Counted from the stretch's first letter, positions 27,359-40,105 are shown. The stretch: 64,000 nucleotides of DNA from Martinezella rhizogenes (GCA_013322215.1 JAAMEZ010000006.1:434001-498000), one strand, 5' to 3'. A program made the numbers and translations. The notes: generated by a model from the letters alone, not told the origin.

Positions 27359-28243
27359 ATGGGGCAGTTTGCAATTGGTATCGATGGTGGCGGCACGAGT
27401 TGCCGCGCGGCTGTGATAGATCATAGCGGGCAGGTGCTCGGCACCGGCAAGGCTGGCGCGGCGAACATTCTCTCCGATCTGGAAAACTCACTGATCCATA
27501 TTGTCGCCTCGGCAAAGCAGGCTTTGATCGACGCCGGGCTCGCTCCCGGACTGCTGCAGACGCTGCCGGCCGTTATCGGAACGGCAGGCGCCAATGTCGG
27601 CAACTACGGCAAAAAGGTCGAAGGCGCGCTGCCCTTTGCAAGCACGCGCGTTGTCACGGATGCGACGACAGCGCTTCAAGGCGCTCTCGGCGACGCCGAT
27701 GGTGTCATCGGCGCCTTCGGTACCGGTTCCGTCTATAATGCTCGTCGCGAGGGCAGGATCTGGGGCATCGGCGGCTGGGGTTTTGTCATAGGCGACCAGG
27801 CAAGTGGCGCTCGTCTTGGACGAGATTTGCTCGAGAGAGCTGTCCTGGCCCATGACAAGGTGACAGCCGGTTCGGCGCTCACGGCATCGATCATGGCCGA
27901 ATACGGCAATGATCCGGAGCGCATCGTCGAGTTTGCGCATGCCTCCAAGCCCAAGGATTTTGCCCGCTATGCGCCGGTCATCTTCGAATATGCCGGGATG
28001 GAGGATGCCGTCGCCATCGACATCGTCAAGACGGCAGCGAAAGCCATAACCGAGAGCCTCGATGCGCTGCTTTGGCCGGGATGCCCTTCGATCTGCCTTC
28101 TCGGCGGCCTTGCCCAAGCCTATCGTCCCTGGCTTGATGAACGCCACAAAGCGATTCTCGCTGAACCAAGAGGGGACGTTTTACGGGGAGCCGTAGAACT
28201 GGCGGCGAAATTGCTGCGGGGTGGAGAGGAAAACAAGGCATGA
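27359..28243 (+). CDS. BadF/BadG-type ATPase, N-acetylglucosamine-kinase-like
   Basis: 294-aa sugar kinase of the ASKHA fold. The phosphate-1 motif is FAIGIDGGGTSCRA at the N-terminus, with IGTAGANVGNYG near 85, DATTALQGAL near 105, IGAFGTGSVY near 120 (phosphate-2 region), and GGWGFVIGDQASGARLG near 140, closely resembling GlcNAc kinases of the BadF group. The start at 27359 has GGAGG four bases upstream; the open frame begins at 27278 but its first codons run through the operator repeats. It overlaps the GntR gene by ATGA. Likely it phosphorylates the sugar imported by the divergent ABC system. Confidence 0.83.
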   Translation: MGQFAIGIDGGGTSCRAAVIDHSGQVLGTGKAGAANILSDLENSLIHIVASAKQALIDAGLAPGLLQTLPAVIGTAGANVGNYGKKVEGALPFASTRVVTDATTALQGALGDADGVIGAFGTGSVYNARREGRIWGIGGWGFVIGDQASGARLGRDLLERAVLAHDKVTAGSALTASIMAEYGNDPERIVEFAHASKPKDFARYAPVIFEYAGMEDAVAIDIVKTAAKAITESLDALLWPGCPSICLLGGLAQAYRPWLDERHKAILAEPRGDVLRGAVELAAKLLRGGEENKA

Positions 28244-29004
28244 CCGAAGATTTGAGCGCGATCTTCTCGCCGGAGCGCCTTTCTGGAGGCGGCACAGGCC
28301 CGCTTTACGTCAAGCTACGGCGCACGCTCGAAGAGGCCGTGAAGGTCGGCAGGCTGAAGCATGGGGATGCGCTTCCACCGGAGCGCGATATTGCCGAATT
28401 CGCCGCCGTCAGCCGCGTTACCGTCCGCAAGGCCATCGACGATCTTGTGGCCGAAGGTATTCTCGTCCGCCGTCACGGCTCGGGAACATTCGTCGCAAAA
28501 CCTGTTTCCAAGGTGGAGCAGCGGCTGTCGCAGCTGACATCATTTACTGAGGACATGGCCCGGCGTGGGATGACGGCTCGTTCCGAATGGCTGCATAAGG
28601 GCATCCACACGCCCTCCCCGGATGAAATGATGATTCTCGGCCTTGCCGCCGACACCAGGGTATCGCGGCTGAGCCGTCTCCGTATTGCCGACGATCAGCC
28701 ATTGGCGATCGAGCACGCCAGCGTTTCCGGCGAATTCCTGCCGGATCCATCGGTGGTCACGACATCGCTCTATGCGGAATTGGAAAAGCGTCAGGTGCGT
28801 CCCGTCCGCGCCGTTCAGCGCATATCGGCGACCAACATGAAAGAGGCGGATGCGGGGCTGCTCGGTGTTCCCGTCGGCGCTGCCGGCCTCTCGATCGAGC
28901 GTATCTCCTATCTCGGCTCCGGCCGGGCCGTCGAATTCACACGATCGCTCTATCGCGGCGATGCCTATGATTTCGTCGCGGAACTGACGATCGGCGCGAA
29001 CTAG
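28240..29004 (+). CDS. GntR family regulator with UTRA domain (NagR/NagQ-like)
   Basis: 254-aa HutC-subfamily regulator: winged helix at about 20-85 (PPERDIAEFAAVSRVTVRKA) and UTRA domain at about 105-250. Linked by a four-base overlap to the amino-sugar-kinase-like gene, it most likely senses a phosphorylated or free sugar and controls the divergent importer, as GntR regulators of N-acetylglucosamine use do in other bacteria. The TGGTATT repeats upstream of the kinase are the candidate sites. A bidirectional terminator follows. Confidence 0.87.
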   Translation: MTEDLSAIFSPERLSGGGTGPLYVKLRRTLEEAVKVGRLKHGDALPPERDIAEFAAVSRVTVRKAIDDLVAEGILVRRHGSGTFVAKPVSKVEQRLSQLTSFTEDMARRGMTARSEWLHKGIHTPSPDEMMILGLAADTRVSRLSRLRIADDQPLAIEHASVSGEFLPDPSVVTTSLYAELEKRQVRPVRAVQRISATNMKEADAGLLGVPVGAAGLSIERISYLGSGRAVEFTRSLYRGDAYDFVAELTIGAN

Positions 29005-29041
29005 CTCAGATCCGCGAGACCGAAAAAACGCCGGAATCAAA

Positions 29042-29078
29042 AAAAGCCGCCCCAGCCAAGATGACTGGGGCGGCTTTT
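29042..29078. terminator. Bidirectional terminator between the GntR gene and metH
   Basis: Perfect 14-bp stem AAAAGCCGCCCCAG/CTGGGGCGGCTTTT with a nine-base loop; T runs on both strands. It ends the plus-strand kinase/regulator operon and the minus-strand metH transcript. Confidence 0.9.
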
Positions 29079-29133
29079 GCATGCAGAATCAAATTCTGAG
29101 CGAAGCAGTGCAAGCCCTTGAAACGACTCGCAA

Positions 29134-32910
<3,777 letters not shown>

Positions 32911-32952
32911 AAGCGAATTCCTCTGGCCTGATTGCGACTCCGCAACCAGATC

Positions 32953-32972
32953 ACATAAAGACATCTTTATGT
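32953..32972. promoter_or_regulatory. Palindromic operator candidate upstream of metH
   Basis: ACATAAAGA-CA-TCTTTATGT is a perfect 9-bp inverted repeat centred about 52 bases upstream of the metH start, within an AT-rich stretch. The form fits a dimeric regulator; ArsR-type SAM/SAH-responsive regulators are known to control metH-type genes in proteobacteria. Which protein binds here is inferred, not shown. Confidence 0.6.
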
Positions 32973-33177
32973 CAACATATCTATGCTTGAAGTGGCATCA
33001 TCGCAAGGACGATGCTGCCATAGTTCGACGTATTTTCGGAAAATAAGAGCGATCACAACCGATTGCCGGCACGCCCCATGGACAAGATGAGGACAGCGAC
33101 ACAGTTTCATCTGTTATGCAATGACAGCTCTATCGGCCAGAGCTATAGGCTTGAAGAAAGAATCCCAGGAGGACGGC

Positions 33178-34434
33178 ATGAACATACAGGTTGAACCCGC
33201 AACGCTCGGAAACTGGAACACGCGCGCCTATCATCGGCGTTGGTTGCTAGACCAGGCCGATGCGCTTTTTGACTTCTTCCAGTATCGCGCCGTCAATCCC
33301 AAGGGCGGCTTTTATGACATGGATGATGCCGGTAAACCGCTGGATTCAGTAAATCCTGTGCGCGGCATTCATTCGACTGCCCGAATGGTGCATTGCTTCT
33401 CGATCGGATCGCTGCTTGGCCGTCCCGGCTCAAACGAGATTGTCGATCACGGCATGACCTATCTGTGGAACAATCATCGCGACACGAAGCATGGCGGCTA
33501 CTTTTGGTCGCTGAACAATGACGGCCCTGTCGATTCCAGCAAGCAGGGCTACGGTCACGCTTTCGTATTGCTCGCAGCCTCTTCCGCGAAGTCGATCGGC
33601 CATCCGTTGGCTGATGGTATGCTCGCCGATGTCACCGAGATCCTGAATACGAAGTTCTGGGAGGCAAAGCACGGGGCGATTGCCGAGGAATTTAATCGGG
33701 ATTGGTCGTTGATCGACGGCGGCACCTATCGCGGCCAGAACTCCAACATGCATCTGACGGAGGCGCTGATGGCCGCTTTCGAAGCAACCGGCGACAAGGC
33801 ATATCTCGAAAAGGCGGAAAGCATCGCCGATCTCGTCATCCGCCGCTCGGCGGGCTCTGTCGGCTGGCGTGTCGCCGAACATTTCAACGCCGATTGGCTG
33901 CTCGACAAGAATTACCGCGGTAACGAGATGTTCCGCCCGTCGGGCACGACGCCCGGACATTGGCTGGAGTGGGCACGCCTCATCCTGCAGCTCTGGTCGT
34001 TGGGGGAAAAGCGTCATGACTGGATGCCGGAAGCGGCCAAGGGCCTCTTCTCCCAGTCCATGTCACTCGGCTGGGACAGTGAGAAGAACGGGTTCTTTTA
34101 TACGCTCGACTGGGAAGATGTGCCGGCAAAGCGCAACAAGCTCTGGTGGCCCGCCTGCGAAGGCGCCGGTGCCGCTCACTATCTGAACGAACACGTCCCG
34201 AGCGATTTCCACGAAGAAAGCTACCGCAAGATCTGGAGCGTGATCGGCCAGGCCTTCATCGATCACGTCAATGGCGGCTGGCACGAAGAGCTGACGGAAG
34301 ATCTCGTCCCCGCTCATACCCTGTTCCCCGGCAAGGGCGATATCTACCATGCCTTGCAGGCATGCCTGATCCCTCTCTTCCCCGCAACGGGCAGCCTGAC
34401 CAAGGTCATCGCCGAAGCTGGCGGCAAAATCTAA
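33178..34434 (+). CDS. AGE family sugar epimerase/isomerase (YihS/ManI-like)
   Basis: 418-aa protein of the N-acylglucosamine 2-epimerase family with an (alpha/alpha)6 barrel. Features include HSTARMVHCFSIGSLLG near 65, HRDTKHGGYFWSL near 100, QGYGHAFVLLAASSA near 125, NSNMHLTEALMAAFE near 185, and SGTTPGHWLEWARL near 255. The pattern is closest to YihS-type aldose-ketose isomerases (mannose or sulfoquinovose to ketose) rather than true GlcNAc epimerase. The ATG at 33178 follows CCAGGAGGACGGC, a strong site. Stand-alone gene; the substrate is not defined. Confidence 0.85.
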   Translation: MNIQVEPATLGNWNTRAYHRRWLLDQADALFDFFQYRAVNPKGGFYDMDDAGKPLDSVNPVRGIHSTARMVHCFSIGSLLGRPGSNEIVDHGMTYLWNNHRDTKHGGYFWSLNNDGPVDSSKQGYGHAFVLLAASSAKSIGHPLADGMLADVTEILNTKFWEAKHGAIAEEFNRDWSLIDGGTYRGQNSNMHLTEALMAAFEATGDKAYLEKAESIADLVIRRSAGSVGWRVAEHFNADWLLDKNYRGNEMFRPSGTTPGHWLEWARLILQLWSLGEKRHDWMPEAAKGLFSQSMSLGWDSEKNGFFYTLDWEDVPAKRNKLWWPACEGAGAAHYLNEHVPSDFHEESYRKIWSVIGQAFIDHVNGGWHEELTEDLVPAHTLFPGKGDIYHALQACLIPLFPATGSLTKVIAEAGGKI

Positions 34435-34479
34435 GATTGACAGCGGCGTCCGCTCGAAAGCTGGCGCCGCCTCAACCCT

Positions 34480-34968
34480 CTATGCGAGGCTGAGATTGTG
34501 AAGCTCGTGGCCGAGAGTGAGAGCCAGCGCCTCGACAACGAGATTGTGGTCCTCGCGTTGCGGCAGCCCAGAAACGGTGACAGCACCGATACAGCCTGTG
34601 CCGTTGACGAAAATAGGGAAACTGCCGCCGGACGCGGCAAAGTCGGCACTTGAAAGCCCGTTGTCCTCGATAGTCTTCCCTTGCTGCTGCAGCCGCAAGG
34701 TGCTGGCATAGCTGCTGCGAAAATAGCGCAGCACCATGTTGCGCTTCCGGCGAATCCAGTTGGAGTTGTCAGGAGTGGACCCGGGCAAAGCTATGTAGAA
34801 AACCGGCATGGAATGCAGCGTGATGTCGATAGCAACGCCCATGTTGCGCTCGCTGGCGAGGTCGCGCAGTAGCTTGCCAAGTACCCAAGCGGTTGAAAGG
34901 TCAAAAGCATCGAAACGCAGCGTTTCCTCTTGCAGTTCGATACGAGCGAGGTCCTGGTCGATCGTCAT
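34480..34968 (-). CDS. Heme-degrading-domain / UPF0303 family protein
   Basis: 162-aa cytosolic protein of the UPF0303 (YBR137W-like, GlcG/HbpS-related) family. Recognisable blocks are VAIDITLHSMPVFYIALPG near 50, NSNWIRRKRNMVLRY near 70, the ASGGSFPIFVNGTGCIGAV segment near 115 and DHNLVVEAL near the end. Related proteins bind haem or take part in oxidative-stress sensing; UPF0303 itself has no settled activity. The ATG at 34968 has GAAGG upstream. It is convergent with the AGE epimerase gene. Confidence 0.78.
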   Translation of the reverse strand: MTIDQDLARIELQEETLRFDAFDLSTAWVLGKLLRDLASERNMGVAIDITLHSMPVFYIALPGSTPDNSNWIRRKRNMVLRYFRSSYASTLRLQQQGKTIEDNGLSSADFAASGGSFPIFVNGTGCIGAVTVSGLPQREDHNLVVEALALTLGHELHNLSLA

Positions 34969-35027
34969 GGAAAACCTTCTATAAAAATGGATCGGCCTAT
35001 GAAACGCGGAGAGAACGATTTGTCCAC

Positions 35028-35966
35028 CTATCTCTTCGGTATTTCGAAGCCAAGCTGCCACTTCTGGCCGATCGAGAAGTCATATTCTTTCGGCTCGAAT
35101 GCCTCGAAACCTCCACCTGGATAGAAGGTCAGTTCCCCCACACGGACCCATTCCGCCGACGCATAGAGATCGACGCGAACGAAATCGATATCACGAGCGA
35201 CCGTTTCAGCGACGTGAATCATCTCCTCGAGTCGCGGCGGACGCGCAACTTCGCCTGGATAGAGACCGAGATAATCCCGATCATAGAACGGCAGCTTTTG
35301 CCAGTCGGGCGTGTAGTTGCACGAATAGCCTCGACCATTTTCGCGTATGTCGATCTCAATATGCGAGACCTTCCCGCCGAACGTAAAGAGCCGGTAATCC
35401 CAAGGAACTCGCCCATCAAGGAGCAGCATGCTTTCAATGAGAATACGAGGCTTCAGTTGGCTATAAGCCCACTCTCTGTTGTAGGACGCATGATCGATTG
35501 CGAGCCACTCTGCCGATGGATCGTTCTTGAGGAGCCGATCCACATCAGCCTCGCCGTAGAGGAATCGCCCCACACCGCTCGCGTGGGTCGGCTTGACCAC
35601 GGCCGGCAACGAAATCTCCGACCAATCCACCGAGGCCAGATCGCTCCCAACCCAAAGCGTCGGGATAACATACTGACTGCCAACCCTTTCCCCAATCAGC
35701 ACTTTTGCATCGGCCTTGTCCACGAAACGTGGAAAAAGCGGGTTGCGATCATATAGTTTGCGTGCCTGTACCTTGTCGGTAAAGGTTTGAGGGGATGACA
35801 AATTAGGGAATTTGCCGCGGATGGCGCGATATTTAAGCGCGCAATAGGGCTTATCGGGCAAAGGCGACATAAGCCGCCAAAGAAGGTTGTGCACGCGCTC
35901 GCGCAATCCCTTCTGCAGATATCCCGGAATGAGAAATCCATCTCGGTCGGCGGCTCGATCTGTCAT
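35028..35966 (-). CDS. ATP-grasp fold protein, TupA-like (polysaccharide-associated)
   Basis: About 312-aa protein of the TupA-like ATP-grasp family found in exopolysaccharide and teichuronopeptide loci, where members are thought to attach amino acids or similar groups to glycans. The start of the domain reads NLSSPQTFTDKVQARKLYDR, followed by LPAVVKPTHASGVGRF near 125 (nucleotide lysine), WDYRLFTFGGKVSHIEID near 195, and FVRVDLYA near 265 with VGELTFYPGGGFEAF as the metal-ligand end. ATG 35966 is used; a TTG seven codons upstream is possible. It starts a polysaccharide locus with a flippase and a glucuronosyltransferase. Confidence 0.78.
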   Translation of the reverse strand: MTDRAADRDGFLIPGYLQKGLRERVHNLLWRLMSPLPDKPYCALKYRAIRGKFPNLSSPQTFTDKVQARKLYDRNPLFPRFVDKADAKVLIGERVGSQYVIPTLWVGSDLASVDWSEISLPAVVKPTHASGVGRFLYGEADVDRLLKNDPSAEWLAIDHASYNREWAYSQLKPRILIESMLLLDGRVPWDYRLFTFGGKVSHIEIDIRENGRGYSCNYTPDWQKLPFYDRDYLGLYPGEVARPPRLEEMIHVAETVARDIDFVRVDLYASAEWVRVGELTFYPGGGFEAFEPKEYDFSIGQKWQLGFEIPKR

Positions 35967-36058
35967 GGTGACGGTCTCGAATTTCAACTAGAAAGCAAGT
36001 GAAAACTATCAGCCGCCCTTTAACACAAGGTTATGCGTAAGCCCCCAAGATAGATGGC

Positions 36059-37567
36059 ATGAGCGCGTTCGTATCCAATCTCCTCAAAAGCTCGCTGATT
36101 AGCCTGGCAGCAACATCCATCTCACTTGCCGCGGGCTTTGCGAGCAGCATCATCGCAGCCCGCTTGCTCGGTCCTGCTGGATCCGGCAAAGTCGCCTACG
36201 CATTATGGATCGCCACATCAGCTGCTGCATTGGCTGACATGGGCCTGCCTCAGACCTTGCTGCGCAATGCGGGCGATCTCGCGGGCAATGGCGATACATG
36301 GAAAGCGCTGGTCCTGACTGCACTCCGCAGTTTCCTTATATCGGTCAGCATGGTCGGCGCGGGCATTCTCCTCTTTGCCGCGATCACCTATGCCCATCGC
36401 GATGCTCAGCATGCGTGGTTCTGGCTGGTCACCGGGCTCCTCTTTCTTAGTTATGCGTTCTACGTATTCTCCACGGCCGTGGCACGCGGAAGAAATCGGT
36501 TCGGTCAAACCGCCCGCACCACTTTGCTGGGCGGAGCTATGCAGGTCCCACTTGTATTCATCGGAGCCTGGTTGCTCGGCCCGACGGGGGCCTTGATCGG
36601 CTATGTCGCCCGCCATCTGCCACAAGCATTGAAATTGCGCGACTATGTCGACCCCACCGCAAAATACTCGCGGGAAACACTATCGCCGGAAATGTTGCGC
36701 TATGGCCGGTACATCTGGTTCAGCGATCTCGTCGAGATCCTCATCCTCTCCCGCATTGAGTTCCTCTTTCTCGGGATATTTCTCTCCCCGACCAGTATCG
36801 GCTACTTCGCTGCCGGACTCGGTCTGGCCGGCCTCATCGAACAGATCATGCTCCAGATATCGCCGGCAATAATCGTCAACTTCACCGAAGCTCATGCAAA
36901 AAGCGATCGGCAGTCGCTTGATGCAGCTTATGGGCGTGTCATCCGCATAGTCGCCCTGGTCATGCTGCCGATCAGCATGGGTGGCGCAGTCGTCATGCCC
37001 GAGCTTTTACCGTTGATCTTCGGCGATGCTTTCGAGCCCGCTGTACCGGCTGCGGCCACACTGCTAGCCTTCGTATGGCTTGCCGGCATGTCCGTGATCC
37101 CCTGGGGTATCATCAGCGCATCTGGGCGCAGCGCCATTTTGCTGCGCGTGCAGATTGCAAGCGCTGTAGCAACGATACTCTTGCTGACCGCTCTCGTGCC
37201 GTCCCTCGGCTTGGAAGGCGCAGCTCTGGCTCGCGCGATGACGGTGACACTGACGTTTGCGTTGCTTGGCTGGCTGGCCTGGAAACATGTCCGAGTCACT
37301 GTCCCTTTAACCGCGTTGGCGAAAACGGTTCTCGCTGCATCTCTCTGTGCGGGCGCAGCAAGCCTCGGCGTTTACAACCTCGATGGGCTGCCGGCACTTT
37401 TAAGTGCCATTCCTGCCGGAGCAATTATCTATCTGCTGGCCATTCGTTTCTTGCGCTTGATTACGCCCGAAGACATACAAATTCTGATGGCGACGGTCGG
37501 TGGAAAATTACCGAGTGGATCACGCCTCTTCGCGGGCAGACTGCTAAGCTTCCTTGCACCCGGCTGA
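36059..37567 (+). CDS. Oligosaccharide flippase (Wzx/MVF-type membrane protein)
   Basis: 502-aa integral membrane protein with about 12-14 segments, starting LLKSSLISLAATSISLAAGF and RLLGPAGSGKVAYALW, which matches the polysaccharide biosynthesis/MviN-like flippases that move lipid-linked sugars across the inner membrane. A long periplasmic/cytoplasmic alternation, the mid-protein FLGIFLSPTSIGYFAAGLGL and the C-terminal Polysacc_synt_C-type region are present. It is divergent from the TupA-like gene and ends four bases from the stop of a convergent glycosyltransferase. No polymerase gene is seen nearby. Confidence 0.85.
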   Translation: MSAFVSNLLKSSLISLAATSISLAAGFASSIIAARLLGPAGSGKVAYALWIATSAAALADMGLPQTLLRNAGDLAGNGDTWKALVLTALRSFLISVSMVGAGILLFAAITYAHRDAQHAWFWLVTGLLFLSYAFYVFSTAVARGRNRFGQTARTTLLGGAMQVPLVFIGAWLLGPTGALIGYVARHLPQALKLRDYVDPTAKYSRETLSPEMLRYGRYIWFSDLVEILILSRIEFLFLGIFLSPTSIGYFAAGLGLAGLIEQIMLQISPAIIVNFTEAHAKSDRQSLDAAYGRVIRIVALVMLPISMGGAVVMPELLPLIFGDAFEPAVPAAATLLAFVWLAGMSVIPWGIISASGRSAILLRVQIASAVATILLLTALVPSLGLEGAALARAMTVTLTFALLGWLAWKHVRVTVPLTALAKTVLAASLCAGAASLGVYNLDGLPALLSAIPAGAIIYLLAIRFLRLITPEDIQILMATVGGKLPSGSRLFAGRLLSFLAPG

Positions 37568-37571
37568 GCGA

Positions 37572-38732
37572 TCATTGGGTTTCATATGCGGCAACCAGAG
37601 TTTGCCGCGCAACTTCGTCCCAGGTCATTATTCCGTCGCGGAAAGCCGCCGAACGCTGCATCGCCAGCGCTGCATCGATCTTCTCTCGCCAGGCGACCTC
37701 GCCATCCAATCGATAGGCAATGCCATTGGCGCGGGTAAACGGAACAAGATCAGGTAACAGGATCGGCAGGCCGCAATAGCTATATTGCGCAAGTTTCAAG
37801 CTCGATTCCGCGAGATAAACCTCATCAGCGGTCAAGCGATAGGGAGCAATACCAAAATCGGCATGTTGCAGGTAAGGGATGATGCTCTCAAAGTCCCTTT
37901 CGCCATAAATCGTGATATTCGGTCGCACCCAACCATTCCATGTGGCACCAAAAACATGGAAATCCACATCCGGCGCGGCAGCAGCCATCGCCGCGACGGA
38001 AGTTTGGTCAAAAACCATGTTACCGATGGAAATCGCATTGCGGCTGCCGGGCGTATAAGGAGATGGCTGTTCGCGATCGAACAGAGCCGCATCAACTCCT
38101 TGTGGGATAGTACACACACGTCCGCCCGGGGGAAGCATGGCCCCAAGCCGCTGTGAAGGAACGCAAATCGCATCAAAGTGGGCGATCTGCCGAACTTCGA
38201 TATCCTGTAGCGCCGACGCAGCCCCGATAGTTCTCAGCAGGTCGCGACAAAAATACAAAATCCGCGCCTTTGGATTTAGTTTCCTGACCTTGGTTAAGAA
38301 AGCGAGGGCGGAACCGCTCTCTACCAAAACCAGATCTGCGTGGACTATAGCGTGGCGCGCAAAGAGCGGGAAATAGCTGCCATAGAGCCAAAAGAGCGCC
38401 GAGCTAGCCGCATTGAGAAGGCGGTTACCGGAACTGAAAGCATGTAATGGGGGGAGATAGGCGCCGGCTCTCAAATTAACGGCGATGGTCTGAAATCGGT
38501 TCGCCTGATCTTGAGACAAAGCACGAAAGCGCCGGCGATCCTTGAGCAAAGTGAGCCAACTGTGGCCGATAGTGAGAAAATGAACTTCATGCCCCTGTTC
38601 GGCCCAACGAGATGCGATAAAGTGAATTGACGCCTTGCGATAGCCGCGCAAAAACGCATGCGACGTCAAGATCACGATTTTTCGTCGTAGCTGCGCCTCT
38701 CGACCGGCCAGCTCTAGTTCACCATTTGCCAA
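37572..38732 (-). CDS. GumK-like glucuronosyltransferase (GT70)
   Basis: 386-aa GT-B glycosyltransferase. It shares many blocks with Xanthomonas GumK, which adds glucuronic acid to the xanthan lipid-linked trisaccharide: KASIHFIASRWAEQGHEVHF near residue 33, VLVESGSALAFLTKV near 134, an IPQGVD segment near 214, SIGNMVFDQTS near 236, and FGIAPYRLTADEVYLAESS near 294 followed by LKLAQYSYCGLPI. This is recalled similarity, not an alignment. Inferred role: transfer of GlcA from UDP-GlcA to a lipid-linked glycan at the inner membrane. The start is a TTG with GGGGA five bases upstream; no ATG lies near it. Confidence 0.78.
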   Translation of the reverse strand: MANGELELAGREAQLRRKIVILTSHAFLRGYRKASIHFIASRWAEQGHEVHFLTIGHSWLTLLKDRRRFRALSQDQANRFQTIAVNLRAGAYLPPLHAFSSGNRLLNAASSALFWLYGSYFPLFARHAIVHADLVLVESGSALAFLTKVRKLNPKARILYFCRDLLRTIGAASALQDIEVRQIAHFDAICVPSQRLGAMLPPGGRVCTIPQGVDAALFDREQPSPYTPGSRNAISIGNMVFDQTSVAAMAAAAPDVDFHVFGATWNGWVRPNITIYGERDFESIIPYLQHADFGIAPYRLTADEVYLAESSLKLAQYSYCGLPILLPDLVPFTRANGIAYRLDGEVAWREKIDAALAMQRSAAFRDGIMTWDEVARQTLVAAYETQ

Positions 38733-39066
38733 AGGCGGTCCCCAACAGCGACCCTCAGCCGGTTTATGTCATGACCGACATCCAAACGTCGATGAGGTCG
38801 CAGCGACGAACAATCATGTCCGGGGCATTGATAGCCGCAACCAAAGCCCAATTCTGCGGGGATATGAACCGCAAAGCGTCTAACATGCGGTTAAAGTTGT
38901 ACCATCAATCATCACATTCACAGGCTGTAGCTCGCTCGGATTTGATCGGAAATGACTTGAGGGTCATCAATCCAGACTTGAAGTGGCGCTGCCGTCGCTT
39001 GCCTGCGGGAAGCGAACAGGTCATTGATAAAACTTTACGAATGTCTCGCCACAGGAATACTCCAGC
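38733..39066. other. Intergenic region before the polysaccharide lyase
   Basis: 334 bases with no convincing gene. It lies between two starts (the glycosyltransferase on the minus strand, the lyase on the plus strand) and must hold both promoters. A GTCATGAC palindrome (about 38767) is visible. An open frame running across it on the plus strand begins inside the glycosyltransferase gene and shows no recognisable features. Confidence 0.4.
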
Positions 39067-40035
39067 ATGAATGCAAAGTACGCACTTCCCGCTATATTGG
39101 CCTGCACCTGTGCCGCAACACCGGTTCTGGCCGATAGCCCGTCGCAAATGGTGCTGCGTGACGGTTTCGACGGCACGGATTTCGCCCCATCCGGCCATCT
39201 TTATTATCGCGACAATTTCGAGCAAAAGGCTGGAACGATCGAATTTCAATCGGAAGTGAAGCATACTGGGACGGGCGCATTGAAGTTGAGCGTCAGACCA
39301 TTCTGCCCACCAGGTAAAGCAAACTGCAGCGAGAGAGCGGAAATCTGGGAGCGCACCAAGTATCGCGTTCCATACGACCAGGGGGTTTGGTACGGTTTCG
39401 CCGTAAAATTCGCCGATCCCATACCCTCAGGCGACCATCGCTACCTTATAGCACAATGGAAGCGAGAAATAGGGCCGAACGCCAAAGGGGATTTCAGCCC
39501 CTTCCTCGCACTGCGGCTCAACAACGGCAAACTCTTTGCAACCGTTGAAACCAACTATGTTGCACCCATTAAGAAACACGAGCCCGAAGGTAACGGCAAA
39601 GCCTGCGGCGACGACGAAGCACCGGTCTGGTTCCGTCCCGATACCAATCAAATGCGTGCATTGGTGGCCACGGATGACAATTGGGGCGAGGCCGACGGGC
39701 AAGAATTTACCGGCTGCACAAACGCCATCAAAGTAATAAATCGTGGCAACAAGTTGCCGACCCCGGCATCAGGCTGGATAGATTTTGCCATTTACAGCAA
39801 ACCAGGCCCGGATGGCTCAGGCCGCGTTGAGATATTCGCCAACAACAAATGGATCGTTACGGTTACCGGCCATATAGGACATGCCGATCACGGACTGGGA
39901 AAGAATCAATATTTCAAATTTGGTCCCTATCGTGCCGCCGATACCACTGTGTGGACCCTTTACTACGATGATTTTCGTCGTTCGCCCCACTGCGCCGATG
40001 TATTGTCGGACCCCGGCCTTTGCCCCATGAAGTGA
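39067..40035 (+). CDS. Secreted polysaccharide lyase (heparin-lyase-I-like, PF14099 type)
   Basis: 322-aa secreted protein. The signal peptide is YALPAILACTCAATPVLA, then a beta-jelly-roll lyase domain of the type in heparin lyase I and glucuronan lyases. Visible parts: LRDGFDGTDF near 30, KHTGTGALKLSVRP near 68, the CSERAEIWERTKY block near 88 (Glu/Arg typical of the cleft), VWYGFAVKF near 105, YLIAQWKRE near 125, ASGWIDFAIYSKPGPDGSG near 240 and YFKFGPYRA near 280. Six or more cysteines suggest disulfides. With a GlcA transferase next door, cleavage of a uronic-acid polymer by beta-elimination is likely. AGGAAT precedes the ATG. Confidence 0.78.
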   Translation: MNAKYALPAILACTCAATPVLADSPSQMVLRDGFDGTDFAPSGHLYYRDNFEQKAGTIEFQSEVKHTGTGALKLSVRPFCPPGKANCSERAEIWERTKYRVPYDQGVWYGFAVKFADPIPSGDHRYLIAQWKREIGPNAKGDFSPFLALRLNNGKLFATVETNYVAPIKKHEPEGNGKACGDDEAPVWFRPDTNQMRALVATDDNWGEADGQEFTGCTNAIKVINRGNKLPTPASGWIDFAIYSKPGPDGSGRVEIFANNKWIVTVTGHIGHADHGLGKNQYFKFGPYRAADTTVWTLYYDDFRRSPHCADVLSDPGLCPMK

Positions 40036-40078
40036 CAAGGCTATTGAGGATGTGTTGCCTCTAGATCAACATGGCCAG

Positions 40079-40105
40079 GCGCACTCCGAGAGTGCGCTTT
40101 TTTTT
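40079..40105 (+). terminator. Strong Rho-independent terminator after the lyase
   Basis: GCGCACTC/GAGTGCGC stem with a three-base loop followed by eight T residues, 45 bases after the lyase stop. Confidence 0.92.
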
